64,000 nucleotides of DNA from Hysterium pulicare CBS 123377 (taxonomy: Eukaryota > Ascomycota > Dothideomycetes > Hysteriales > Hysteriaceae), in assembly GCA_000467715.1 (NCBI GenBank), contig AJFK01000295.1, forward strand, positions 38,742 to 102,741, written 5' to 3'. Position 1 is the stretch's first letter; each line of letters starts with the position of its first letter. Shown in pieces: positions 32,033 through 42,443 of this stretch. The translations under genes and the position numbers were made by a program. The notes beneath the pieces were generated by a model. It saw only the letters and a program-made list of their open reading frames with translations, was not told the origin of the DNA and ran no database searches.

Positions 32033-32748
32033 TCAGTTTCCACCTCTCAATCTATAAACAAGGCGAAGTTCAGAGCCCTGTTATGTGTCAGTGGAGTAAT
32101 GATATGAAGTGTTAGTAGTGCTATCGGTTACCTCCATGATCCCGTAGTCCATGATCATATGCTCAGATTTGTCGTTCAGCTCCTTGCCACCAAAAAGCAA
32201 CCGGATCTCCGACGCTTCCTTCTTTTTCTCGTTTGCGAAATAATTGACGAAATCTTTGACAGTCATCTGAAGAGGTATATCGTGTACAGTCAAGCTCCTG
32301 CCATCCAAATCTTTGATGAATACTGTCTTCAATTTGTGTCCTTTGTACTTCTCTCGGAGTCTGGATGGATCATCTACAGCTGGCTGACGGGTGGCACTGC
32401 TGTTAGATGGCACTACAGGCAAGTTCGGGATATTTGTAGTTGTGCCCGAAGTAAGAATTCGAGTAATAATAGTATCTTCTTTGATCCCGCAGTCGCCCAG
32501 CGCGGAGGCTACGATCTAATCAGGCAGGCTAATAAAGAAATTGATTCATGTTCAAACTTACTGTCATCGAGCAGATTTCCGAAAGCCATCAGCCTGATAT
32601 CATCAGGCTCACTGCGAATTCTAGCGGCCACCATGCGTTTGAATGTTTTTACAGTCGTGAAACGCGACATACCACCTACACTGATGACTTCTGAGCCATC
32701 AACGGCCTCCACTCTCAGCTCTCCGTAGGCGTCGCTGCTCGTAGACAT
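32033..32748 (-). CDS. Tandem ubiquitin-like modifier ending in LRGG-N
   Basis: Three exons in minus order, 32748-32562, 32508-32132 and 32077-32033, give 202 residues; introns are 53 and 54 bp, phases 1 and 0. Splicing completes two ubiquitin-like domains. Domain 1 (about 8-75) runs from 'ELRVEAVDGSEV' to 'FGNLLDDTSALGDCGIKEDT'. Domain 2 (about 115-202) includes 'FIKDLDGRSLTV', 'IRLLFGGKELND' and 'DYGIMEGSELRLVYRLRGGN'. The last intron (GTAACC donor, ACTAAC branch site, AACAG acceptor) must be removed to expose Arg-Leu-Arg-Gly-Gly followed by one Asn and the stop. Ubiquitin precursors also carry a short extension that is cleaved. Positions matching ubiquitin Lys6 and Lys48 are Lys; the Lys63 position is not. 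Domain 1 has no Gly-Gly, so the protein would act as a two-domain modifier like ISG15 or FAT10 in layout. It is much diverged from ubiquitin. Confidence 0.82.
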
Positions 32749-33237
32749 CGCTCAGAGTAGCGTCTGAATATATGGAATGAGATGTAGTTCAATAGATGAT
32801 GACAATTGATTAAGTTTGGAGGAGGCTGAAGGTACAAAGAATGGTGGGGGAGAGCCGGAGTCTTGCGAGGCTATGATTCCGACCTCTTCTCACGCGTCCC
32901 TCCAGTAAACACTGCATCATGCAGGCTGCAACAAGTTGCGGGACAAATGGTGGAAGCTTCGGTATGATTGGCGATCAGATGAGGAGGCGCGTCGATGGGG
33001 CGACCTTATTTATGCAAGGTTTGGGGCTGGCGCAAGGCTGAGCTGAGCCAACATCATCACTCTCAGTTATCGATGCAGGTGCCTGGATCATACAAAACCG
33101 AGACGAACCGTCATCATTGGCCGTCCCCAGCAAAATCCCATAAGATCTAAATTTTTCGCCTTCCGAGGCAGACCGTGCTTTGCAGACTGTTCTTCCGCAT
33201 TAGATTTTGTAACTCGAGTGCTCCTCAAACTCGCACC
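32749..33237. promoter_or_regulatory. Divergent promoter, ubiquitin-like / RBR genes
   Basis: A 489-bp spacer lies between the starts of the tandem ubiquitin-like gene (minus) and the RBR ligase gene (plus). It has no other open frame of note. A shared promoter is possible, but no regulator site can be named with confidence. Confidence 0.5.
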
Positions 33238-34476
33238 ATGGATACGGAAAAGGATTTCGAGGACTGGAAGCTCTGCTTCAATGTGAACCTCTCCTTCCAG
33301 GTTCTCACTCCGCCAACCACATGGCGATGCCTTGGGTGTGGTTTAGTAAACTCAACTTTGAAGCCGGCTTACCGATCTCATTTTGTAATCACTGCAGTCA
33401 AGTGTCCCGCTGGGCACAACGAGTCTCTACGGATTGAAGACATCGGTATATGCGCCGAATGTGAACAGGATCTGATTCTGCTTATAAGTAAGAGGAAACA
33501 GGAATGTTTACAGGACGGGTGTCGTCGGATATTGGTGGTAAAAGAGGATGCTGTCAAGAAACGGGTGAAGAATTCAACCTACAACCAATATTTGTCTTTG
33601 TTGAATGCCCATCGGATCTTCGAATGCCCAGTGTGTATGGTCGAATACCCCCTCTCTGAAGCTCCTGTCCGACCGCCGACGACGAAGTGCAACCACGATC
33701 CGGAAGTATGCTCTGATTGTTTAACAAGCATGCTAGTTGCACAGATAAACGGGGGTCGCTGGGAGTCTATCCGATGCCCAACTACCAGTTGTGAGGAAGA
33801 TCTGGAAGGAAGAGATGTCCAAGCTTTCGTTCCACTAGAAGTATTCCGAACCTACAACGAATTTGTAACGAATCGTGCTCTTTCCCAGGATCCAAACTTC
33901 CGATGGTGCTGCGGCCGGATTAATTGGGGACAAATAGCATGTACATGGGGCCAGCTGCATTCAGAGGATGGTTCCATGGAATGGCGATGCATCAAGTGCG
34001 AGCAGTTGAACTGCTTCAGTTGTAAAGGTCCTGGGCACCCCGATGAGACGTGCGACAGCTACCGAGCTCGCCAGCGAGATAGTGGTGCGAATGAGCACCG
34101 CATGCGGCAAATCTCCAAGAAGTGTCCAAAGAGGGGGTGTGGTATAAGGATCCAGAAAAATGGAGGTTGCATCAACATGAAATGTAAGCCAGGAGTTGAA
34201 GACTGAGCCTCCTACTCGAAGACTTTCACAGACTAACCGGGCTTCTCATTAGGTCCATGTGGTATCAGTTTCTGTTGGCAATGCAAGGTCATCTATGGTA
34301 CGGATACAACGCCGTGTAGCTGTGGTCCGCATGCTATGCATGACAATTGTAGAAGACATCTGAAGAGTTGCCGATACCAAAGTTCAAGGAGTCAGATCAA
34401 GAAACCGGCTGCGACAAATCCGCTGTACTGTAGTGACTGGGATGAGGACCCTGAGTACATAGGAGGTGAGGATTAG
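33238..34476 (+). CDS. RBR-type E3 ubiquitin ligase (RING1-IBR-RING2)
   Basis: Two exons, 33238-34183 and 34253-34476 (69-bp intron), give 389 residues. I chose ATG 33238 because it sits in CACCATGG; an upstream in-frame Met at 33175 is possible. RING1 begins at Cys130 ('CPVCMVEYP') and ends near 181. The IBR follows at about 200-275 ('WRCIKCEQLNCFSCKGPGH'). RING2 starts 'CPKRGCGIRI' near 297, and the intron splits Cys316. The catalytic Cys is Cys311 in 'GGCINMKC', with 'CGISFCWQCK' after it. RBR ligases take ubiquitin or a related modifier from an E2 onto this Cys as a thioester before transfer. The N-terminus has an extra Cys/His set (Cys31, Cys34, Cys56, His60, Cys72, Cys75) that may bind zinc. 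It is divergent from the tandem ubiquitin-like gene. Confidence 0.9.
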
Positions 34477-34892
34477 TGATAACATCTAGTCCCGAAGATG
34501 ACAAGACAGGCTGTGTTTTATGGAACAACACGGGAGGAATGTGGAAAGTTGAAGCGCGAAGGTTGAGTGAAAGGCACTACCTAATGTAAGCGGAGGTTGC
34601 AGAGTCACGTGGATGCCCGCATCTTAGCCTTGGAACTCTATGCATAATGAAACCTATTCGCACTGAAAGCATAGTCGATTTTAGAGACCTTAGATAATAG
34701 AATGAGGTCGTAATGTTGATAAACACGTGATGAGTTTCCGACATGAGTCAGTCTTCCTGAGAGTTGTTTTCACCCCGCCAAAGCTCAAACGACTCATCGT
34801 TAGGTAAGCCACAAATACCTCCCCTTCTCCCAGTTATTTCTCTAACTCAGTCAAACCCTTCATTTAGCTTCAATTAGCTTCCTGAATGCAAT
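34477..34892. promoter_or_regulatory. Upstream region of glutamyl-tRNA synthetase gene
   Basis: These 416 bp separate the RBR gene from the synthetase gene on the same strand. No gene is seen. C/T-rich sequence at 34820-34870 is typical of a highly expressed core promoter. Confidence 0.4.
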
Positions 34893-36859
34893 ATGGACGC
34901 CCAAATCAAAGAATGGCAGGACCGCGCCGAGTCCATGACTGCCCTCAACCTCAAAGCGATCGAAGGCGCATTGGCCGAACTTGATGCACACCTCACGCTA
35001 CGATCCCATATCGTTGGATACAGCCTAACCGATGCCGATACAACGGTATGGAGAACATTGAGAGAGAATCGGGTGGCACATGCATACATCAAGCAGGGCC
35101 TAATGGCCAATTTGTCGCGGTGGTTCAAATACATCGAGGAAGCGTACCCAGCGTCTGCAGTGTTGCCTACACGACCCGCAAAGGGAGCAAAGACGGGAGA
35201 CGAGAAACCCGAGAAAGAAGAAGGTGGGAACTATGATATTGGGCTTCAAGATGTCCATGGTGGAGTGGTCACTCGTTTTCCACCGGAGCCCTCGTGAGTC
35301 CTTCCATCCTCAAAGGTTTACAGCAAAATCCTAATATTACGACTAGGGGGTACCTGCACATCGGACATGCAAAAGCCGCACTTCTCAACGATTACTTCGC
35401 CCACGAGAAATACAAAGGGACATTGCTTCTGCGATTTGATGATACAAACCCTCTGAAGGAGAAGCAGGAGTTCCAAGACTCCATTGTCGAGGATCTGGCG
35501 CTTATGGGTATTAAAGCGGATAAGGTGTCACACACGAGTGACTACTTCCAAGAGTTGTATGAGTCCTGTGTTCAGATGCTCAGGGATGGCAATGCCTATG
35601 CCGACGATACATTGCAGGAGAAGATGAGGGATGAACGGATGAACGGAATTGCGAGCGAGCGTCGGGACTCCAGCGTTGATGAAAACCTAGCACGGTTCGA
35701 GGAGATGAAGAAGGGGACGGAGGAAGGAATACGGTGGTGCATTCGGGCAAAGATCTCCGTCGACGACCCGAACAAGGCTATGAGGGACCCCGTGATCTAC
35801 CGTTGCAGCCCAGAGAAGCATCATCGCACGGGCGATAAATGGAAAATATACCCGACATACGATTTCTGCTGCCCCATTATCGACGCACTCGAAGGTGTGA
35901 CTCATGCACTTCGCACAACCGAATACAAGGACCGAGATGCTCAATACCAATGGATGCTCAAAGCTCTTAAGCTTCGACATGTCTACAACTGGGATTTTGC
36001 GCGCATGAACTTCATCAAGACGCTGCTGTCAAAACGCAAGCTCACTCGCATCGTAGATACAGGTGTGGTGTGGGGCTGGGATGATCCTCGAATGCCAACC
36101 GTACGGGGTATTCGTCGCCGAGGCATGACGATTCCCGCTCTACGAGAGTTCATTCTAAAGCAAGGGCCCTCGAAGAACATCGTCAATCTCGACTGGACCA
36201 CATTCTGGGCCACCAATAAGAAGTACATCGATCCCGTCGCAGCTCGTTACACAGCCGTGGCTGTCGATGCCAAAGTACCCGTCAAGGTTATTGGTGCTCG
36301 AGAGGGTGTTCACACCGAAGACAAGGAGAAACATGCGAAGTACAAAGATCTTGGAACGAAGAAGGTCGTCTACAGCTCCTCGATTGCTATGGAGCAAGCT
36401 GATGCGGCGTCATTCGCCCAGGATGAAGAGATCACGCTCATGAACTGGGGTAACGCCATCGTGCGCAAAATCAGTCACTCCATCAACCCTCTCTCTTCTC
36501 CCGCTGGATTCAAAACTGTGACCGGTCTCGAATTAGAGCTACATCTCCAAGGCGACGTTAAGAAGACATCAAAGAAAGTCACCTGGCTTTCGACCGACCA
36601 AAACCTCATTCCTGTGGATCTTATCGACTTCGATTACCTCATCACCAAAGATAAGCTCGAAGGCGATGACAAGTTGGAAGATTTCTTGACGCCGAAGACT
36701 GAGTTCCGCACTCATGCGCTCGCAGATTGCAACGTTGCTGGGCTGAAAGTGGATGATATCATCCAATTCGACCGCAAGGGCTATTTCAGGGTTGACAAGG
36801 CTTTCGCCCACGGCGAACCTGTCGTGTGCTTCCAGATTCCAACTGGAAGAAGCAAGTAG
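34893..36859 (+). CDS. GUS1: Cytosolic glutamyl-tRNA synthetase
   Basis: Two exons, 34893-35293 and 35347-36859 (53-bp intron, phase 2), give 637 residues. The intron sits exactly in the class I signature: splicing yields 'FPPEPSGYLHIGHAKAA', with HIGH at 138-141. The KMSKS loop appears as 'LSKRKL' near 361. An N-terminal GST-like domain (about 1-90), used for binding the Arc1-type cofactor in yeast, precedes the catalytic core. The anticodon-binding beta-barrels fill the C-terminal third. Length and motif order match eukaryotic cytosolic GluRS rather than the shorter mitochondrial enzyme. It charges tRNA-Glu with glutamate using ATP. Confidence 0.95.
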
Positions 36860-37351
36860 ATCGCGGGAAAGGTGCGCACATCCCATTCCTATTCAACAAA
36901 CTTTGGTTCTGGGTCTGGTGCATTGAAAACGCGAAAATAGATTTCCGGTAGAATAACGAATGTAAAATTAGACGTTACAGTGCTAAGCTGCCCCAGCGGA
37001 GACATTCAAATGGCGATAAACCCAAGATAGGACCAAGCACTTACTTTGAGGTTCCAGCGGTCTAGTAAGCCGCTTTGATGTTTGCGAAAAGACGCAAATG
37101 GCTTTTCCATTCTTGAACCGCTCTTGCATGTCTCCGTTGTGCTTGAACATGGTTCGAGAGTGCTGGAAATCCTAGACCATGGTTGAGGGTTTGAAATGCT
37201 CCACAGTGATCACACTCGGTACCACAATCAGATAGCCCTGTATCTCCTGGCGTCGAATTTATAAGTCGTTTTCTCCGACCCTCGCAACCCCACGCGCCCT
37301 GTTGTTCTTATTATAGCCCAGTATTGTACTAGATCCATCAAAACATCCTCT
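36860..37351. other. Intergenic region
   Basis: These 492 bp hold no supported gene. They contain the 3' end of the synthetase gene and the promoter of the F-box gene. Confidence 0.4.
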
Positions 37352-38613
37352 TTGACATTCTTCTCCAGTCTACTGTCAATTCTCAGCACGCTTCCGACCA
37401 TCGCATACCAAGGACTCAGTATGCTCGATACCTCCGATCTGTCCCTTGCCTGGACCGTCCAAATGTCCAGCGACCCGACCCCAGAACCGTTCGAGTCCTT
37501 GGAGCTACCTTCCAGAGCTCCAGTAGCAGACCTCTTCGATTTTGCTCGGCTTCCTTACTGTCTCCAACTAGAAATAATGGGCCACCTAGACGCCTCATCC
37601 CTCCTAAATCTTCTCCTGACCTCCAAGCCAGCCAAAGAGCTCTTCAGCCTCTATCCCACCACAATCTTGAACAAGATGTTCTATTCCTGGCCATTTCAAA
37701 TCCGGAACTTGATCCTCTCTCTTCTCTTCGCCCGTGTAAATCGCCCTCTAGTCAACGACTTCACCAAATTCACAGATTTTCTTGCAAATTATCTAGATTG
37801 CGACATCTTCCCAACGATCACAATCGATACCAGCAATTCAATGTTACTATTTTATCGCCTCACCATCATCCTCAAAGAGTTAGATGACCACGTAAGCCGG
37901 TTCGCGGACTTCTCTTTCAGTTAGCGTACCTAGCTGCAGACCAACAAGAACCTGCTCCAGAGATCCCTCTTTCGGAGCCTGGGCAGATGAGGATCGAAAG
38001 AGCTTTCCTCCGCGCAATGCTGTATGCTCCCCTCTATTCCCGCGTCCGCTACACTAGCCAATCGCAAAGCCCCGAGCATGGTCCCTGCCGCCCCTTCTTC
38101 TCATACCTTAGCGCTTTCGAACTAAAGGAACTATACTGCGCATGGCAGTTTATAGCTCCAAAATCATTCATTCTCCCACCTAGGCAAGGGAAAGGACCTC
38201 ATTACCCAGAATACGCTAGTAAGAAAAACCTGAGAAACGAATTACGCTCATCCCATTTCAAAGACGTCCTTCGCAGTTTTGTGGATAGTTAGTATCTCAA
38301 TCGGAGGTACGCCCATACTTTCTATCGCTTAATTCCAGAGTTTGATAAGTCGACTTTCACATGCGCCGCTGGACCGTCGAAATACTGGCGTGATGGCCGA
38401 AGGACGAATCAAGAGAGTTGGGCGGCAGGTTTGGAACGTAGGATTGCACTAGTTGGTTTAATAAGCACTGGTATTAGGTTTCGAAATCGAAATGTTACTG
38501 ATATGGCTTTGCCTATGTGGGATTTTGAACGGGTGAGGAGGTGGGGGCTTGAGGGCATGGATGGAGATTTGAGTTGGTTGCGGAGGATGGGGCAAAGGAC
38601 TTTAAGGGATTAG
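37352..38613 (+). CDS. F-box protein, probably three exons
   Basis: The best model joins 37352-37891, 37921-38287 and 38339-38613, about 393 residues. The second intron (51 bp, GTTAGT to TTCCAG) is ordinary and joins phase 1 to phase 2. The first gap (37892-37919 plus one base) is only 29 bp, GTAAGC to TTTCAG, and is the only frame-consistent option I found. It could be a very short intron or an assembly indel. An F-box lies at about 64-100 ('ARLPYCLQLEIMGHLDASSLLNLL'). F-box proteins recruit substrates to SCF ubiquitin ligases through Skp1. No WD40 or leucine-rich repeats follow, so the substrate part is unknown. Confidence 0.6.
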
Positions 38614-38926
38614 AGAAATGGAGAAAAGTAGAGTACTAAAAAACCTTGAATCGTACTGTGTCTGCGTTTTCTGTATTGATTTGGAGGGGACGAGAGGGGC
38701 ATTTTCGATTTTCCTTTTTAGGTATAGTGCGTGGCGTCAAGCCAAGATGATGTGGAAGCCTATCTATAAATTCTCAGCCTTGTGTCTTTCAGCTGAGCCT
38801 CTACAACATTCTCTTCATAGCACGATTCTAGCATCTTTACTGTTCCATAACCAGCTGTTGTATTTCTCGTTGAATAAAATTCTATCTGTCGTCGCAGCTC
38901 AACGTCGTTATCAAGTTCCCCCAAGC

Positions 38927-40582
38927 ATGCGCACTTTTCAGCCTAACTGCGCCCTGCCTCCCGAGCACATCAGCTATGTCAAGTCTCCAAATGTTCGAAG
39001 CACTCTGGACATCATATGGAGCTGCTTGACTCTTCTCCTGCTCTGTACTTGGTCCATACAGCATCTCAATGTACCAGTGCAAGTCAAGCCACGCAACAAG
39101 CGGGAATCGTTTAGACGAATGTTATATCTCGCCGGACGGAAAGCAATGTGGATGGTCATAACTCTATTCGCACCTGAGTTTATACTTGGAAAGGCGGCTT
39201 CAGACCTTGTGTCTGCGCTTTCTTGCGCCAAAGAAATGAAGGAGTTCGCAGAAGAAGATGGCGTTGATTGGACATTGACGCATTCATTTTTTGCCAATAT
39301 GGGTGGTTTCGCTATTCGCTTTGAATACCCCAACTATCCGGACGAGCCCAGGAGAAGTACTCATTCAAGAGACGACATCGGCCCCGATGACCCGCAGTTA
39401 AGAGACGACGGTACAGAACCAAGCAGTCGCTTTGAAATGACCCAAGATCCGCATAACAGAATTTCTCCTATTCGACCAACTTCACCTGAGAGGTATTCTG
39501 ATGCCGCATATGAGCAACCAACTTCCGGTAGTAAAAAAACTGTTCTTCAAGCTCATGGTGATCGCAAGACCGAGTTGGAGAACATAGATGCCTTCGGGGA
39601 AGCAAACGAGAATAGTTCATTAGGTACTGTCAATTGGCAAAGACACCCACTACACGTCCGTTTAGTGCAGAAGGCTATTGCAAGAAACAACTCGACCCTG
39701 AGTAATGGGCTTGTCTTGAACAGCGATGATATATGTAACTGCTATGCCCTTCAAGGAGACATCTGGATTCTAGACGGACGGCAGCTTCGACAAGCAAGGA
39801 AACTTGGCATCCTGAATAAGCTTCCCTCCATAACCAAGGATGAAATTGCGGATAAGAACAAAGGAGATACTTTGGTGAAGTTCATCGCTCTCGTCCAAGT
39901 CATCTGGCTTATAGTCCAACTGATTATTCGCAAACTCCACTCAAAACTCCCCGCTCAACTGGAGATCATGACTCTGGCCTACTGCGCTACCTCATTCGTC
40001 ACCTATTTCTTGCTCCTTCCGAAACCTCAAGATGCTCAAACAACGATCTACACAACTGCAGTCCGTTCAAAACCACCAACAGTTGACGACCTTGTCACGC
40101 TCACTAACAGTGGCCCATGGTGGTTTATTATTGAGAGAAAGTCCTATTGTATCCCCAACGATGCCACACATTTAGCCACATACCCGGATCTACCATTATA
40201 TTCTGCCAGTACTTGGGCATTACTGCTAGGAATGGCTCTTGGCGCTACATTATTTGGATGCTTGCATCTCCTAGCTTGGGACTTCACTTTTCCACACGAT
40301 GGCGAAAGAATTGCATGGATAATATCATCGTGTCTCACCATCGGCCTTCCAGTTTTTTCCGTGACCATGATGTTTCTTAGCCTTAGTATTAAAGACTACG
40401 TCTCAAAATCCTTTTTCTCGAAGCTTGATGCGATATCGGATCCGATCATTCTCTATTGCGTAATACCCATTTACATCTCCGCGCGTCTTTTCATGCTCGT
40501 AGAGGCAATTCGAACGCTAGCCTTTTTGAGCCCGGAGGTTTTTGTCGCAACATGGACCTCGAATGTTCCGCATGTTGGTTAA
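38927..40582 (+). CDS. Fungal polytopic membrane protein, uncharacterised family
   Basis: I start at ATG 38927 (551 residues). The frame is open from 38618, but the extra segment begins 5 bp after the F-box stop and looks like leader. The opening 'SPNVRSTLDIIWSCLTLLLLCTWSIQHLNV' and later 'WTLTHSFFANMGGFA' are typical of a large fungus-specific family of unknown function. A first membrane segment is near 28-48. A long soluble, partly disordered loop (about 130-310) holds basic and Asp-rich stretches. Five further membrane segments lie between about 315 and 540. The role is unknown. The family is common in Pezizomycotina. Confidence 0.72.
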   Translation: MRTFQPNCALPPEHISYVKSPNVRSTLDIIWSCLTLLLLCTWSIQHLNVPVQVKPRNKRESFRRMLYLAGRKAMWMVITLFAPEFILGKAASDLVSALSCAKEMKEFAEEDGVDWTLTHSFFANMGGFAIRFEYPNYPDEPRRSTHSRDDIGPDDPQLRDDGTEPSSRFEMTQDPHNRISPIRPTSPERYSDAAYEQPTSGSKKTVLQAHGDRKTELENIDAFGEANENSSLGTVNWQRHPLHVRLVQKAIARNNSTLSNGLVLNSDDICNCYALQGDIWILDGRQLRQARKLGILNKLPSITKDEIADKNKGDTLVKFIALVQVIWLIVQLIIRKLHSKLPAQLEIMTLAYCATSFVTYFLLLPKPQDAQTTIYTTAVRSKPPTVDDLVTLTNSGPWWFIIERKSYCIPNDATHLATYPDLPLYSASTWALLLGMALGATLFGCLHLLAWDFTFPHDGERIAWIISSCLTIGLPVFSVTMMFLSLSIKDYVSKSFFSKLDAISDPIILYCVIPIYISARLFMLVEAIRTLAFLSPEVFVATWTSNVPHVG

Positions 40583-40637
40583 AGTAGATCAAGTGGCACA
40601 GCAATGTGGAATCTAGCTGGTGAATCTGACCATTACA

Positions 40638-41470
40638 TTACTGCGTTGCGGCTGATATAGAAGAATGTCGAAATGGAATGGGAAGGGGGGTGGAGGTCAT
40701 GTGGACAGTGGGAGAAAGACATTCATGAAGACTTGTAACTTTTAAGGAGTTCTTATGTCTTATAGTCATAACGGCATGTTGCGTAATAAGTACGTGAGTC
40801 TTCTTCAACCAGCCAAAGACACTGTGACCACATGGCCCTCTTCTTGAACAGCTATCAAAAAGCCCAACTGTCTTACTTCTCCCTTCCTTCAAACCCGCCA
40901 CTTCAACCGGCGTAGACATTTCACCAGAAGATATACTGCAACTTCCGACCCCAGTCTCCGGATTGATCGAACTTTGAACCACCCCCAATTGCACCGGCAA
41001 CAACTCCGCATCGCCTTCCTCCGGCGGGGAATGATTGGCAGCGCTGATAAGTGTACTACGAGATCCAGCCATAGAGATTCCAGGATAGAGTTTGCGAAAG
41101 CTGAGGTAGCGATTGGCAGTGGAATGAGTAAAAGACTCACAGCAAGTACCATCCCTCCAAAACGTCCTTTTGTGAGCTTATAGTATTATTATAATAGGTT
41201 AGATTCCCTCCGCTGTCAAAGCCGTAGACAATGTCCACCAGATAATTATGGAAGACACCAGAATAAGTACATCGCAGTCATAATGATCACAAGTGGCAAA
41301 GTGTATGTGTACAGCAGTTGCAGGATAAATATGCTTCGCTGTCGGCCTCCAGGAATTGTCGTTCTAGGCTTTGTCTTGATTTTCCTTATCTTGCTCCATT
41401 CCCAGGCTCTGCTCATTGCAAGGTATGGCCTACTTCTCTGAAAAAGAAGAGGCCATGTTGACCAATCCAA
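40638..41470 (-). pseudogene. Decayed or multi-exon membrane-protein gene
   Basis: Three minus-strand frames in series look like parts of one gene: a basic start then a membrane helix ('LPLVIIMTAMYLFW', 41246-41470); two more helices in shifted frames ('LILVSSIIIWW' and 'GMVLAVSLLLIPLPI'); then a soluble tail (40638-41090) beginning 'FRKLYPGISMAGSRS' with 'LQLGVV'-like and Cys-containing motifs common in fungal membrane proteins of unknown function. Splice sites join some frames (GTGAGT near 41115 to CTCAG), but not all, and stops remain. I call it a probable pseudogene. An intact gene with introns I failed to place is the alternative. Confidence 0.35.
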
Positions 41471-42443
41471 GGCGGGGCTGAAGTACCTCCCGTCCGCTCC
41501 TTCAGCTCATGCGAGATGGAATGCTCAGCTAGCCACAACGCCGCTCATCACTTTGGCACCATACTTGCGGGAACGGCTTGCTATGCAGTCGCAGCACGGG
41601 TCTGCGAGACATTCCTGCTGAGAGTGAGGGGAAGTTCCCGTTCACCACAACATGTTTCATCACTGCATCCCGCGGCCGCTGAGCGATCAGCCGTCCTATG
41701 ACATTGGCCCTTGAGCCTACTAAAGTGTAGCCACTTTGTCGTTTTCCAGCTGAATATCTCTTTTCTCCTCAGTGCTTCATATTCTCACGCATGTTGCTTC
41801 AATATCCCGCTGAAATGGATTCAGCTGAGGAGACGGGAATCTCTGCCGAAACTTTGATTAAAGACCTAACGGACATAAACACAAAACTTATATGGATATA
41901 ATAACGTGCCATCATTCAATGCGCAGTGACAGATTATTGTACTCATTCGAGAAGATGTCTACGCTGTACTCGCTAAAAGCAAGTCAGAGACGGGAAAGGA
42001 CAGCTCGCAAATCGCGCCATGTTAGGCTAAGATGAATCATGAGAGTAGTTTTCAACGCATGCTTTGCGGACTGAAGCGCTCCAGGCCAGCTACGGAGAGG
42101 GGCTTCAGCTTGAAGACGCTGCACATTGGGCCAGACTCCAGCCATTGCAAGTATGTCACCACATCGAGGGACGGCTGAGAAGAGTGAATCTTCTCCACTC
42201 AAGCCATTGACAAACTGACAGAAGCAGCAGTTAGCGAAGTAAACTAGCTTTCTTTCGATACGGGCGCCACAACTTTCACTTTCAATGTTGCTTAAGGCCT
42301 GGATGCCGCTGTGAAAAAGTCAAGTTTTCAAGCATAAATAGCACCTCGATTCTTGATCTCTACCTACTCATCCGACACTTTTCCAAAGCTCTCAGCGAGT
42401 ACTTCCATACCTTTTCAATTTCAGCTAGAATTGTCAAACAAGA
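41471..42443. other. Intergenic region upstream of peptidase gene
   Basis: About 970 bp without a supported gene. A 61-residue plus-strand frame (41516-41701) and a 72-residue minus-strand frame (41984-42202) have no features. The last 90 bp before 42444 is probably the 5' leader. Confidence 0.4.

Noticed and set aside
32749-33237. RBR start at 33175
   Set aside because: It is possible, but the CACCATGG context at 33238 is much better and the extra 21 residues look like leader.
38618-38926. N-terminal extension of the polytopic membrane protein
   Set aside because: It begins 5 bp after the F-box stop and the family start fits the ATG at 38927. It is more likely leader.
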